From Pectobacterium aroidearum (GTDB taxonomy: Bacteria > Pseudomonadota > Gammaproteobacteria > Enterobacterales > Enterobacteriaceae), in contig NZ_CP166097.1 of NCBI RefSeq assembly GCF_041228105.1, positions 2,604,001 to 2,668,000 on the forward strand: a DNA stretch of 64,000 bases, read 5' to 3'. The notes beneath the pieces were generated by a model, which was given only the letters and a program-made list of their open reading frames with translations, ran no database searches and was not told the origin of the DNA. Of the stretch, positions 11,316-19,864 are shown piece by piece. The position numbers and the translations under genes were made by a program. The number at the start of each line of letters is the position of its first letter. Position 1 is the stretch's first letter.

Positions 11316-11820
11316 AGTGATTCCTTACGCGCGTGTCGCTTTCTTGCTTCTCTCATTAGTTACGTGCCGATTATCCGGCATCCTCAGGTGGATTGAAAAT
11401 AAAATGCGAGGTATGTCACGCAGGGTGGTAAGAAAAGAGAAAGCCATCACGATCGTAACCCTGTGTCGCTTCTGCATCTCAACCTGGCAAGAATTGCAGG
11501 GCTTTGCATGAATGGGGACGTCATGTGGGGAGAATTCTGTTGGCGCATGAGCACTTAGGAAGATCGATGCGCATGCAATGTGAGGTGTGTGGGATAAATT
11601 GCATCTAACATTACCAATAAAATCAAACAGTAATATAGTAAATGTTCAATTTGTATTTATGAGAGATGGAGCATGTCAATCTTTATCCTACTGCCAGATA
11701 ACACCCTCGCATGGCAATAATATGAAGGTGAACGATGTTGGTATGCTCTATTTTTTATGGCACAGGCGTTTTATGTACGAATAGCTATGTGCCCGACGTT
11801 ATTTGGAGGAAATGCGCAGA
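11316..11820. other. Intergenic region between divergent ogt and the oxidoreductase gene
   Basis: A 505-bp region carrying the promoters of ogt (leftward) and of the oxidoreductase gene (rightward). Short open frames here have neither family resemblance nor good ribosome-binding sites. I saw no clear operator. Confidence 0.45.
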
Positions 11821-13116
11821 ATGAAAAAGAAATATGCCGTTGTGGGAACGGGGGGCCGCGCAGGCCTTTATTTGGAGTCAATTGCCAGGGATTATCAGGA
11901 TCAGGGGTTGTTTGTTGCATTTTGTGATACAAACCAGACCCGAATGAATTACGCCAACCAGATTGTCCATAAATATGGACACGATAATGTGCCGACATAT
12001 CGCGCCGAACAGTTTGAGCAGATGATCGCGGAAACCAAACCCGATGTGGTTATTGTGACGTCGCTGGACCGGACGCATCATCATTATATTATCCGTGCAA
12101 TGGAATTAGGCTGTGATGTCATCAGTGAAAAGCCGATGACGATCGATGAAGAGAAATGTCAGGCGATTATCGATGCGATTAACCGTACCGGCCGTAAATT
12201 ACGGGTGACCTTTAATTACCGCTACGCTCCGCATCACAGCAAAGTCCGTGAACTGATCGCCGCAGGGGTGATTGGCGAAGTTTATTCGGTTCATTTTGAG
12301 TGGCTGTTGAATACTGAGCATGGGGCCGATTATTTCCGTCGTTGGCACCGTGACAAGCGCAACAGTGGTGGGCTGTTGGTGCACAAATCTACGCACCATT
12401 TTGATCTGGTGAATTTCTGGCTGAATAGCGAACCGGAAACGGTCTATGCGCAAGGTGATTTGCGTTTTTACGGCAAAGCGAATGCCGAAGCGCGCGGGGT
12501 TACAGAATTTTATTCACGTTCACATAATAGCGCGGCGGCAGAAAACGATCCGTTTGCATTACATATGAATCAAAGCGAGCAGCTTACCGCATTATATTTA
12601 GACGCCGAACATGAAGATGGCTATTACCGCGATAAAAGCGTATTTGATGATGGAATTAATATTGAAGATGTACTGGGTGTAATGGTGCGTTATAAGAGCA
12701 AAGCCATTATGACGTACTCACTCAACGCGTATTTGCCCTGGGAAGGGCTGAACGTAGTATTTAATGGCAGCAAGGGCCGGTTGGAAATGAAACTGGTGGA
12801 AAAATCTTACGTAAACGGAGGCGGACAAAAAGAGGATGAAGGTGCGCTGAATGAATGTGAAATAAAGATCTATCCGATGTTTGATGAGCCTTATGTCGTG
12901 CCCGTTGAATTTAAAGCCGGCGGACATGGCGGCGGCGATCAGGTCATGTTAAACGATCTGTTTGGTACACCGGAACCCGATCCATTACATCGTGCAGCAG
13001 ATTATCGTGATGGGGCGATGTCTATTCTAACCGGCATTGCGGCCAATCGATCATTACGCACCGAACTGCCAGTGAAAATAAGCGAACTGGCCGTTAACCT
13101 GAAAAGAGGGAATTAA
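11821..13116 (+). CDS. Gfo/Idh/MocA family oxidoreductase
   Basis: An NAD(P)-dependent dehydrogenase of the Gfo/Idh/MocA family, whose members oxidise or reduce sugars, inositols and sugar derivatives; the substrate here cannot be told. The 431-residue protein starts with the Rossmann loop VVGTGGRAG and keeps the catalytic EKP motif (CDVISEKPMTIDEE). The FNYRYAPHHSKVRELI stretch is typical of the family. The ATG at 11821 is preferred: GGAGG lies about 11 nt upstream, whereas the in-frame TTG at 11803 and ATG at 11812 are badly spaced. A sugar-binding protein gene follows 120 bp later, so the pair may act on an imported carbohydrate. Confidence 0.88.
   Translation: MKKKYAVVGTGGRAGLYLESIARDYQDQGLFVAFCDTNQTRMNYANQIVHKYGHDNVPTYRAEQFEQMIAETKPDVVIVTSLDRTHHHYIIRAMELGCDVISEKPMTIDEEKCQAIIDAINRTGRKLRVTFNYRYAPHHSKVRELIAAGVIGEVYSVHFEWLLNTEHGADYFRRWHRDKRNSGGLLVHKSTHHFDLVNFWLNSEPETVYAQGDLRFYGKANAEARGVTEFYSRSHNSAAAENDPFALHMNQSEQLTALYLDAEHEDGYYRDKSVFDDGINIEDVLGVMVRYKSKAIMTYSLNAYLPWEGLNVVFNGSKGRLEMKLVEKSYVNGGGQKEDEGALNECEIKIYPMFDEPYVVPVEFKAGGHGGGDQVMLNDLFGTPEPDPLHRAADYRDGAMSILTGIAANRSLRTELPVKISELAVNLKRGN
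12740..12747 (+). promoter_or_regulatory. KOPS-type octamer (rightward, in oxidoreductase gene)
   Basis: GGGAAGGG pointing towards dif. Confidence 0.55.
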
Positions 13117-13169
13117 TCAGAGTATCTGCCTGAATATTGCAGGCAGAAAACGCTTCCGCATCCGTAGTA

Positions 13170-13201
13170 CCTGTCTGCCTGCCTGCATATCGGCAGACAG
13201 G
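13170..13201 (+). promoter_or_regulatory. Hairpin upstream of the sugar-binding protein gene
   Basis: A perfect 10-bp inverted repeat CCTGTCTGCC / GGCAGACAGG with a 12-nt loop, 35 bp before the start codon of the next gene. It may raise expression of the binding protein by protecting mRNA, act as an attenuator, or bind a regulator. No T tract follows. Confidence 0.45.
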
Positions 13202-13236
13202 TGGAAACCTCCGAATACTATTATAAGGGTTTTATT

Positions 13237-14556
13237 ATGGCGAAAACACGGAACACATTATCTCACCTACTCCTGCTCTGTGCTGCGCTTCCTTTCGGCG
13301 CGACATTTTCTCATTCTACTGATGCTGCCGAGATCCGCATCTCCTGGTGGGGCGGCAACCAACGGCACGAGGCGACACTCGCAGCGATTAACGCGTTTCA
13401 AAAAGCCAATCCGACTATTACCGTCAAGGCCGAATATGCCGGTTGGGACGGCTATCTTTCCCGCTTGTCAACCCAGATGGCTGGCGGGCAGGAACCGGAT
13501 GTTATTCGTATTGACTGGAACTGGCTGCCGCAGTTTTCCCGTAACGGCGACGGCTTTTATGATTTGAATAAGCAAAAAGAGATTCTGACGCTGGGAGATT
13601 TCCCGCCTAACTACCTGCAAACCTCGGATGTCAAAGGGAAGCTGCAAGGTCTTCCGATTTCGATGACGTCCCGCAGCATGATTTACAACAAAGCCACCTG
13701 GGACAAAGCGGGTGTTGCCTACCCGAAAACCTGGGACGAACTGTTTGCTGCCGGTCCGGTATTTAAACAAAAACTGGGCGACAATTATTACCCGCTTGGC
13801 GTTGCCCAGGGTGCAAGTGATGTGTTGGATATCCTCACTCTCGGCCGTAGCTACATGGCTCAGAAATACGGTATCGACCTCATTGATGAGAAGAAGCAGA
13901 GCATCGCCTACAGCCGCGATCAGATGCGTGAACTCTTCGGTTTTTATAAAAAGCTGGTTGATTCCCATGTGATCCCCGACCAGCGCTATTTCTCGTCGTT
14001 CGGGCGCACTAATGTCTATGAGATTCGTCCGTGGATTAACGGTGAGTTAGCCGGTATGTACCTGTGGGATTCGGCCATCTACACCTATTCCAGCAATATG
14101 CCGAAAGAGGTGGTGCTGGAAACCGGGCCGTTCATCACCATGCCAAACGCCAAAGATTCAGGGCTGACGAGCAAACCGTCTTCGCTGTTTGCGATCAGCA
14201 AGAACAGTAAGCACCCTAAAGAAGCGGCGATGCTGATGAGTTTTATGCTCAGTAATCCTGAAGGCGTGAAAGCGCTTGGACTGCAAAACGGGATGCCAGC
14301 TAATCCGAAAGCACAAAAATTGCTGGAAGATATTGGCGTGATCAATCCCGGTAACCTGTTAGCAAATGCCTATCGCGCCGCGGCGGAACAACCTGCCTCT
14401 AAGGTGCCTGTTTCACCGTTTATGGAAAATCAGGAGCTGGTTCAGCTGTGGACGACCAGTCTGCAAAAACTGGATTACGGTAATGGAGAGGTGAATAAGG
14501 TGGCCGATGACTTCCTCAACGGCGCTAACCGCATATTAAAACGTGCGATTCGATAG
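13237..14556 (+). CDS. Extracellular solute-binding protein (family 1, sugar ABC type)
   Basis: A periplasmic substrate-binding protein of the family 1 (maltose/oligosaccharide-type) ABC importers, 439 residues. A signal peptide (MAKTRNTLSHLLLLCAALPF...) ends near TDAAE. The mature start EIRISWWGGNQRHEATLAAINAF and the segment MAGGQEPDVIRIDWNWLPQF are characteristic. The ATG at 13237 has AAGGG upstream; an in-frame GTG at 13201 would add a non-signal extension. No permease or ATPase genes are next to it, so it must use components encoded elsewhere, or it is an orphan. The ligand is unknown. Confidence 0.88.
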   Translation: MAKTRNTLSHLLLLCAALPFGATFSHSTDAAEIRISWWGGNQRHEATLAAINAFQKANPTITVKAEYAGWDGYLSRLSTQMAGGQEPDVIRIDWNWLPQFSRNGDGFYDLNKQKEILTLGDFPPNYLQTSDVKGKLQGLPISMTSRSMIYNKATWDKAGVAYPKTWDELFAAGPVFKQKLGDNYYPLGVAQGASDVLDILTLGRSYMAQKYGIDLIDEKKQSIAYSRDQMRELFGFYKKLVDSHVIPDQRYFSSFGRTNVYEIRPWINGELAGMYLWDSAIYTYSSNMPKEVVLETGPFITMPNAKDSGLTSKPSSLFAISKNSKHPKEAAMLMSFMLSNPEGVKALGLQNGMPANPKAQKLLEDIGVINPGNLLANAYRAAAEQPASKVPVSPFMENQELVQLWTTSLQKLDYGNGEVNKVADDFLNGANRILKRAIR

Positions 14557-14570
14557 CCACCGTGGTTAAT

Positions 14571-14594
14571 GTGCGATGCCGTATGGCATCGCAC
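14571..14594. terminator. Hairpin between convergent genes
   Basis: A perfect 10-bp stem GTGCGATGCC / GGCATCGCAC with loop GTAT, between the convergent sugar-binding-protein and sodC genes. It lacks a T tract on either strand, so terminator activity is uncertain. Confidence 0.55.
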
Positions 14595-14611
14595 GCTCGG
14601 AGTGCGATACC

Positions 14612-15136
14612 TTACTTAATCACACCACACGCCATTCTGGCACCGCCGCCGCCCAGTTTTGCCGGCGTATCAGCATAGTTATCCCCGCCTACGTGAACCA
14701 TCAACGCGTGATTTTTTACCTCAGATAATGATTTTATCCTCGGAGCCAGAATAGGATAGGTTGCTGTGCCATCGGCATTCACAACCAGACCGGGCAAATC
14801 ACCCAAATGTCCCTGATCGTCATAAGGGCCAAGGTGTTTACCGGTTTTTTTCGGGTCAAGATGGCCGCCCGCCGCTAGCGCGGGAACTGGTTTACCATCC
14901 TGCTCAGCAGGTTCACAGCTGGCGTTTTCATGCACGTGGAACCCGTGAATACCCGCTTTCAGTCCTTTCAGGTTCGGCGTGAAAAGCAGGCCGTACGGTG
15001 TTTCCGTAATGGATACCTCACCGATACTGCTGCCAGCGCCCGTTGGCAGCGCCTCATTCAGCGTCACTGTGGTGCTGGCTGCGAAGGTGGAACAGGAAAA
15101 GAACACGCCTGTCAGGATGAGTGCCTTCAGTTTCAT
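14612..15136 (-). CDS. sodC: Periplasmic Cu/Zn superoxide dismutase
   Basis: SodC converts superoxide to hydrogen peroxide and oxygen in the periplasm, protecting against host or external oxidants. The 174-residue precursor has a signal peptide (MKLKALILTGVFFSCSTFAA). The metal ligands are recognisable: GFHVHEN, GGHLDP, HLGPYDDQGHLGDLP and HALMVHVGGDNY. The paired cysteines (ASCEP and MACGVIK) would form the structural disulfide. The start with AGAGG upstream was chosen over a longer frame start because it begins the signal peptide. It is convergent with the sugar-binding-protein gene. Confidence 0.95.
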   Translation of the reverse strand: MKLKALILTGVFFSCSTFAASTTVTLNEALPTGAGSSIGEVSITETPYGLLFTPNLKGLKAGIHGFHVHENASCEPAEQDGKPVPALAAGGHLDPKKTGKHLGPYDDQGHLGDLPGLVVNADGTATYPILAPRIKSLSEVKNHALMVHVGGDNYADTPAKLGGGGARMACGVIK

Positions 15137-15192
15137 TGTCTTTTGCCTCTTAGGGTTGAGTGTAAAGAAAGGACGACCGCGATGCTTTTTAC

Positions 15193-16422
15193 TCATGGCC
15201 TTTCCGCGGTGAGCTGTACCGTGCTGATGGTGCGTGCGCGAAAACCTGCTTCACAATAGCAAAGGTAAAACGCCCACAGGCGCTGGAAAGGTTCATCGAA
15301 GCCCTGAGCATTCAGCGTATGCCACTGCTGATAAAAGCGCTGCCGCCATTCGCTGAGCGTTCTGGCATAATCCTGACCAATATCAAACAGATCGCGAGTG
15401 ATAAAGTCGGTATGCCGTGTCATGGTGGTGGTCATCGCGGTAATTGAGGGTAGAAAACCGCCAGGGAAAATGTAGCGTTGGATAAAATCCACATTGCGGC
15501 AGTAGCGACTGTAACGCTGGTCGGCAATTGTGATGGCCTGAAGCACCATGCGGCCTTGTGGACGCAGCAATTGTTGGCAGCGCTTGAAGAAGGTGGGTAA
15601 ATAGGCTTTGCCTACTGCCTCGATCATTTCGACCGATACCAACTTGTCGTATTGACCCGTCAAAGTACGATAATCCTGCAACAGCACCGTCACCTTATGG
15701 CTTAGGCCTGCCTGCTGAATGCGCTCAACGGCGTAATCATACTGCTGCTGTGACAACGTGGTCGTGGTGACATGGCAACCATACTCACGCGCGGCCAGTT
15801 CGGCTAATCCTCCCCAGCCGGTGCCAATTTCCAGTAAATGATCCGTTTCGCGCAGTGCCAGCTGTTCGCAGAGGCGACGCAACTTGGCTTGCTGTGCTTC
15901 TTCCAGCGTCATGTTGGGGTGCTGATACCAGGCGCTGGAGTAGTGCATTTCGCTATCGAGAAAGCTACGGTAAAAGTGGTTGCCCAGGTCGTAATGGGCG
16001 GCGATATTTTTCTGCGCCTGTTGTGGCCGATTACGGCGACACCAGTGGATAAACCGATGAAGTGGCGCTATCAACCAGCCAAAACGCGTTTCAAGCGTAT
16101 CTACCAGCGCCTGATTTTGCGCCAGAAGCTGGAGAACGGGCGTGAGGTTCGTGGCGCTCCAGTCCCCATCAATATAACTTTCTCCAGCAGCAATACTTCC
16201 TCCCAGCAATACCCGGCGATAAACGCGATGATGGTGTATCGTGATTTCGCCTTGCAGGGGCGCGTGCCGATCCCCGAATAACGTTTCATGGCCTTCGGGT
16301 TCACGAAGACGTAACCCTCCGCCTTCTATTCGGCTAAGCAGGAGAAATAGCACTTTTCGGGCTCGGGTATAGCGAGCGATATCGCTCGGGCGACGAACCA
16401 CTTGTGTTTGCGTTGAGCTCAT
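15193..16422 (-). CDS. Cyclopropane-fatty-acyl-phospholipid synthase family methyltransferase
   Basis: A 409-residue SAM-dependent methyltransferase of the cyclopropane synthase family, which methylates the double bond of unsaturated acyl chains in membrane phospholipids. The SAM loop LLEIGTGWGGLAELAAREYG and the motif SVEMIEAVGKAYLPTFF are clear. It is the last gene of a five-gene leftward operon, and its ATG overlaps the preceding stop by 4 nt. This operon-borne paralogue differs from the stand-alone cfa gene of enterobacteria, so its product may be a modified lipid other than a simple cyclopropane. Confidence 0.9.
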   Translation of the reverse strand: MSSTQTQVVRRPSDIARYTRARKVLFLLLSRIEGGGLRLREPEGHETLFGDRHAPLQGEITIHHHRVYRRVLLGGSIAAGESYIDGDWSATNLTPVLQLLAQNQALVDTLETRFGWLIAPLHRFIHWCRRNRPQQAQKNIAAHYDLGNHFYRSFLDSEMHYSSAWYQHPNMTLEEAQQAKLRRLCEQLALRETDHLLEIGTGWGGLAELAAREYGCHVTTTTLSQQQYDYAVERIQQAGLSHKVTVLLQDYRTLTGQYDKLVSVEMIEAVGKAYLPTFFKRCQQLLRPQGRMVLQAITIADQRYSRYCRNVDFIQRYIFPGGFLPSITAMTTTMTRHTDFITRDLFDIGQDYARTLSEWRQRFYQQWHTLNAQGFDEPFQRLWAFYLCYCEAGFRARTISTVQLTAERP

Positions 16423-17144
16423 GGGGTATCCTTCTTTCCAGACTGCGGATGGGGATAAACGGGCGAGCGTTTAATCCACAGTTTCAAAGCCTGCCAATAT
16501 ATGGTGCAGGCGGTTTTCATCGTCATTAACGGCAGAGACCAAAGCTGAGCGCGCAGGGCGGCGCGAGTGAGCGGCTGACGGTGCAACAGCAGCGTGGCAT
16601 CAAACTCGCGTCCTTGTCTGTGATTCTCGATGTGGATCCTCAGACGATCGACGGGCGGTGTGAGCCGCCAGTGGTACACCATATCCATCGGGTTAAAAGG
16701 CGACACATGAAACGCTTTGGCGACAGGTGTAGAACCATCGGGGACGACGGCATAAGTATGGCGTTCGTTCCACGGAGTATTACGCACCTCTGCCAATAAC
16801 CAGCGTAGTTCGTTATGCTCATCGTACAAATAATAGAAATTGACTGGGTTGAAATAGCAGCCCAGATAGCGTAGTTGGCATAGCAACAACACTTTCCCCG
16901 TGAGGCGTTCCCCAGTCAGTTCCGCAATCCGATCTTGTGCCTTGGTTTTGATATCGCCACCGCCCAGATAATCACCGCGACAAAATGACGCAGGAGCAAA
17001 ACGCTCCAGGGCGATCCCCACGTGTGGCAAGGCGGGAATTTCATCTAAATCGATTAACGTCATGAATAGCGCATAGTCAAAGCGATGCGTAACGGGCGTG
17101 AAGCGTCGATGGCGAACCTTACCCACATACAGCGCGCTATTCAT
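16419..17144 (-). CDS. DUF1365 family protein
   Basis: A 241-residue DUF1365 protein with the typical N-terminal pattern SALYVGKVRHRRFTPVTHRFDY and the central CYFNPVNFYYLYD segment. The biochemical role is unknown, but the family is encoded almost always beside a FAD amine-oxidase-like protein and a cyclopropane-synthase-like enzyme, as here, so a role in the same lipid modification is likely. The start (MNSALYV) was chosen by family resemblance; it overlaps the end of the preceding gene by 8 nt. A longer start at 17177 would overlap by 41 nt. Confidence 0.9.
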   Translation of the reverse strand: MNSALYVGKVRHRRFTPVTHRFDYALFMTLIDLDEIPALPHVGIALERFAPASFCRGDYLGGGDIKTKAQDRIAELTGERLTGKVLLLCQLRYLGCYFNPVNFYYLYDEHNELRWLLAEVRNTPWNERHTYAVVPDGSTPVAKAFHVSPFNPMDMVYHWRLTPPVDRLRIHIENHRQGREFDATLLLHRQPLTRAALRAQLWSLPLMTMKTACTIYWQALKLWIKRSPVYPHPQSGKKDTP

Positions 17145-18405
17145 ATTGCATGCTCTGGTGAAGCTGGCTAACGACATCCAGCGCGCTTTTTACGCCATCT
17201 TCGTGAAAGCCGTTGTACCAATAGGCACCACAAAACCAGCTGCGGTTGTGCCCATTAATACGCTCACGCTGTTGTTGGTGCTCTGTGGTCTGCTGAGTAA
17301 AGACCGGGTGATGATAAATCGTGCGATACAATATTTTATCCGGGTCGATATCCTGCTGAGGGTTCAGCGAGACACAGAACGTGGTTGATGAGCGAATACT
17401 TTGCAGGATGTTCATATTGTAGGTGACGGAGGCACGTGCACGGCTAAACGCCTGATCGACTGGCAGACGATAATTCCAACTCGCCCATGCCCGCCGGTTA
17501 TGGGGAAGAAGGTGAGTGTCGGTATGCAAAATGACGTGGTTAGGCTGATAGCTGATGCCGCCGAGGATGCGCTGCTCATCGGGCGTACTCGTTTCCAGTA
17601 ACGCTAGCGTCTGATCGGAATGGCAGGCGAAAATAACCTGATCGAACCGATACGCCTGCGCGGCGGTATGCACGGTAACACCTGCGTCATCCCGCGTTAC
17701 CTGAATGACTGGCGTGTGGAGGTGGATCGTCGCGCGATCGTGGATACGTTCTGCGATACGCTGTACATATTCCCGTGAACCGTCAGGTACCACCATCCAC
17801 TGAGGGCGGTTGACCAAATCCAGTAGCCCATGATGGTTAAAGAAGGTCAGGAAAAGCGACAGAGGAAAATGTCGCATATCCTCAAGCGACGACGACCAGA
17901 TCGCTGCACCCATCGGCAAAAGATAGTGCTGGGCAAAAAATGGTGAGAATTTTTCCTGCTGCAATAAATGGCTTAGCGTCAGCCCCTGATAATCGCCGTT
18001 GGCAAGATACCGCTTGCACACGCGGTTAAAGCGCACAATCTCCGCAATGAAACGATAGAAACTGAGGCGAAATAGGTTGCCGCGCTGGGCGAACAGCGTG
18101 TTTAACGTATGCCCGTTATATTCCAGACCCGAAACCGGATTACTCACCGAGAAGCTCATTTCTGTGGGTTGGCCGGTTAACCCCAGTTCGTCCAATAGCG
18201 CAATAAAATGGGGATAGGTCCGCTCGTTATAGACAATAAATCCCGTATCGATGGCATAGGTCACGCCATCCTGAACCACATCGACCGTTGCCGTGTGGCC
18301 ACCCAAATAATCGTTCGCTTCAAATACCGAGACCTGAAAGCGATCCGATAATTTGAGTGCGCAGGTTAGGCCGGAAATGCCGCTGCCAATAATGGCAATC
18401 TTCAT
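17137..18405 (-). CDS. FAD-dependent amine-oxidase-like oxidoreductase
   Basis: A 422-residue flavoprotein with the N-terminal FAD dinucleotide loop IAIIGSGISGLTCALKLSDR and the YLGGHTATVD motif of amine-oxidase/phytoene-desaturase-like enzymes. It is probably the oxidase or desaturase step of the lipid-modifying operon it sits in, acting on an acyl chain before or after the methyltransferase. Its substrate is not known from sequence. It is tightly coupled to its neighbours (12 nt after the SDR gene; overlaps DUF1365). Confidence 0.9.
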   Translation of the reverse strand: MKIAIIGSGISGLTCALKLSDRFQVSVFEANDYLGGHTATVDVVQDGVTYAIDTGFIVYNERTYPHFIALLDELGLTGQPTEMSFSVSNPVSGLEYNGHTLNTLFAQRGNLFRLSFYRFIAEIVRFNRVCKRYLANGDYQGLTLSHLLQQEKFSPFFAQHYLLPMGAAIWSSSLEDMRHFPLSLFLTFFNHHGLLDLVNRPQWMVVPDGSREYVQRIAERIHDRATIHLHTPVIQVTRDDAGVTVHTAAQAYRFDQVIFACHSDQTLALLETSTPDEQRILGGISYQPNHVILHTDTHLLPHNRRAWASWNYRLPVDQAFSRARASVTYNMNILQSIRSSTTFCVSLNPQQDIDPDKILYRTIYHHPVFTQQTTEHQQQRERINGHNRSWFCGAYWYNGFHEDGVKSALDVVSQLHQSMQYE

Positions 18406-18417
18406 ACTGGTTACCTT

Positions 18418-19134
18418 TTACCTTACTAACCGGCTGGTGAGGAAACGTTGCCACGATTGTGGAAGTACAGAAACGCATTTGAGCAACAGCGCAAAGCGCA
18501 GAGGGAAGGCGATCTCGCGTTTTCTCTTTGCCAGTCCGCGACGAATTGCCTCCGAAGCGTGTGACACGGAAATCAGCATCGGCATCGGGAAGTCATTGCG
18601 TGCAGTCAGTGGCGTATCGACAAAACCGGGCAGGATCAGCGACACGGTGATATCACGCGTTTGCAAATCCAGCGACAGACTGCGGGCAAAATAGGCCAGT
18701 GCCGCTTTTGACGCGCCATAGGCTTCTGCTCTTGGCAGTGCAACAAGGCTGGCGGTCGACCCCACCAACGCCAGATGGCTATGGCTGGCAAGCTGTGGCA
18801 ATAGTACCGACAGACAATTCACCGGGCCGATTACGTTGGTTGTTAGCACCCTACTGACTTTTTCTGCTTCAACGACGCCGTTATCCAGGTATTCACAGGT
18901 CCCCGCGCAGAGAATCACCAGATCGGCGGTAACACCGCCTAATGCCTGCTGCGTCTCGGCCAGGTTCGTCATATCAAATGCCATTGTACGAATGGTTGGA
19001 AAGGCGACAGTCAATGCATGGAGCCGCTGTTCGTCACGCCCGCAGGCGACGACGTCCCAGCCGTCTCGGGCATAATCCAGTGCCAATTGCTGACCGATTC
19101 CAGAACTGGCACCGGTAATCAACACGCGCTTCAT
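18418..19134 (-). CDS. Short-chain dehydrogenase/reductase
   Basis: A classical SDR of 238 residues with the NAD(P) loop LITGASSGIGQQLALDYARDG, the NNV-region equivalent LCAGTCEYLDNG and the catalytic YGASK (Tyr and Lys in YxxxK). SDRs reduce or oxidise carbonyl and hydroxyl groups; in this operon it may act on a lipid or a fatty-acid-derived intermediate. Its start overlaps the preceding NTF2-like gene by 4 nt (ATGA), indicating translational coupling. The substrate is unknown. Confidence 0.92.
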   Translation of the reverse strand: MKRVLITGASSGIGQQLALDYARDGWDVVACGRDEQRLHALTVAFPTIRTMAFDMTNLAETQQALGGVTADLVILCAGTCEYLDNGVVEAEKVSRVLTTNVIGPVNCLSVLLPQLASHSHLALVGSTASLVALPRAEAYGASKAALAYFARSLSLDLQTRDITVSLILPGFVDTPLTARNDFPMPMLISVSHASEAIRRGLAKRKREIAFPLRFALLLKCVSVLPQSWQRFLTSRLVR

Positions 19135-19610
19135 GCCTGAAGTCTCGATTTTAGATAACGGATTAACGAACCCAGCAAGGGAACATGCTGATAAAGCATT
19201 GCGCCCATGTCGTAATAATCACGGTGGTAGATAACTTTGTCGTCAGCAAAGAGCAGGTGGCTACAGCCCGCTAGCGTCAGCGGCGCATTATGCTTTAGCG
19301 ACGGATGGGCATAGTGCATTGTCCAGAACATCGTTGCGCCGCCGCGAAAGGTGTGGATATCGCTGATATCGAACTGACAATAGCTCAGATTTTCGAGTGA
19401 ATGAGAAAAGTAACGATGCAAGGCACTCAGCCCATGATGGCTGGAAACGGGATCGATGAAATGAATATCCTGATGATAAATATCACCGAGTTCCGTTAAC
19501 CCCTCAGCGGTCAGTTCTCGATAGAAAGCCCTTATTTTCAGCAAAATAGGCGCGTATTCGCCGTTTTCTAGCGAGATATTGGCTTCTTCGCGCGTTTTTT
19601 CTATCGTCAT
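19131..19610 (-). CDS. NTF2-like (SnoaL-type) protein, first gene of lipid operon
   Basis: A 159-residue protein of the NTF2/SnoaL-like fold, with the pattern 'FYRELTAEGLTELGDIYHQDIHFIDPVSSHHGLSAL' split over an N-terminal helix and the cone-shaped sheet. Such proteins are small-molecule-binding enzymes or accessory factors. It leads the five-gene operon NTF2-SDR-FAD-DUF1365-CFA. The start has AGGAG five bases upstream; a longer in-frame start at 19640 lacks this. The function is inferred only from its neighbours. Confidence 0.85.
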   Translation of the reverse strand: MTIEKTREEANISLENGEYAPILLKIRAFYRELTAEGLTELGDIYHQDIHFIDPVSSHHGLSALHRYFSHSLENLSYCQFDISDIHTFRGGATMFWTMHYAHPSLKHNAPLTLAGCSHLLFADDKVIYHRDYYDMGAMLYQHVPLLGSLIRYLKSRLQA

Positions 19611-19815
19611 AACCACTCCTGTTAAGGTCACCCATTCCACACAATGGAAATGGCTAACAGATAGAGGAACTCAACGCTTATTAATTGAAAGTCATCAACT
19701 TAGGTATAGATTGAATCCATCGTTCGTCAAATAAGATTTTGAGGAACGGTTGTGGGCGATAAACACAGCAGGAGGGAAGAATGTGGCAGAAGGAAGGAAA
19801 CATGGCGCAAAATTG

Positions 19816-19828
19816 GTGACAATGTCAC
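19816..19828. promoter_or_regulatory. matS site (MatP-binding)
   Basis: GTGACAATGTCAC is a perfect match to the matS consensus GTGACRNYGTCAC bound by MatP, which organises the Ter macrodomain in Enterobacterales. It lies between the lipid operon and srfC. Confidence 0.85.
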
Positions 19829-19864
19829 GCCATGTTTTTTAGATCGGTAGCGGTAAATTGAGCG

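Noticed and set aside
11317..11784. Two short frames in the ogt/oxidoreductase gap (64 and 65 residues)
   Set aside because: Neither has a convincing ribosome-binding site or recognisable family; treated as chance.
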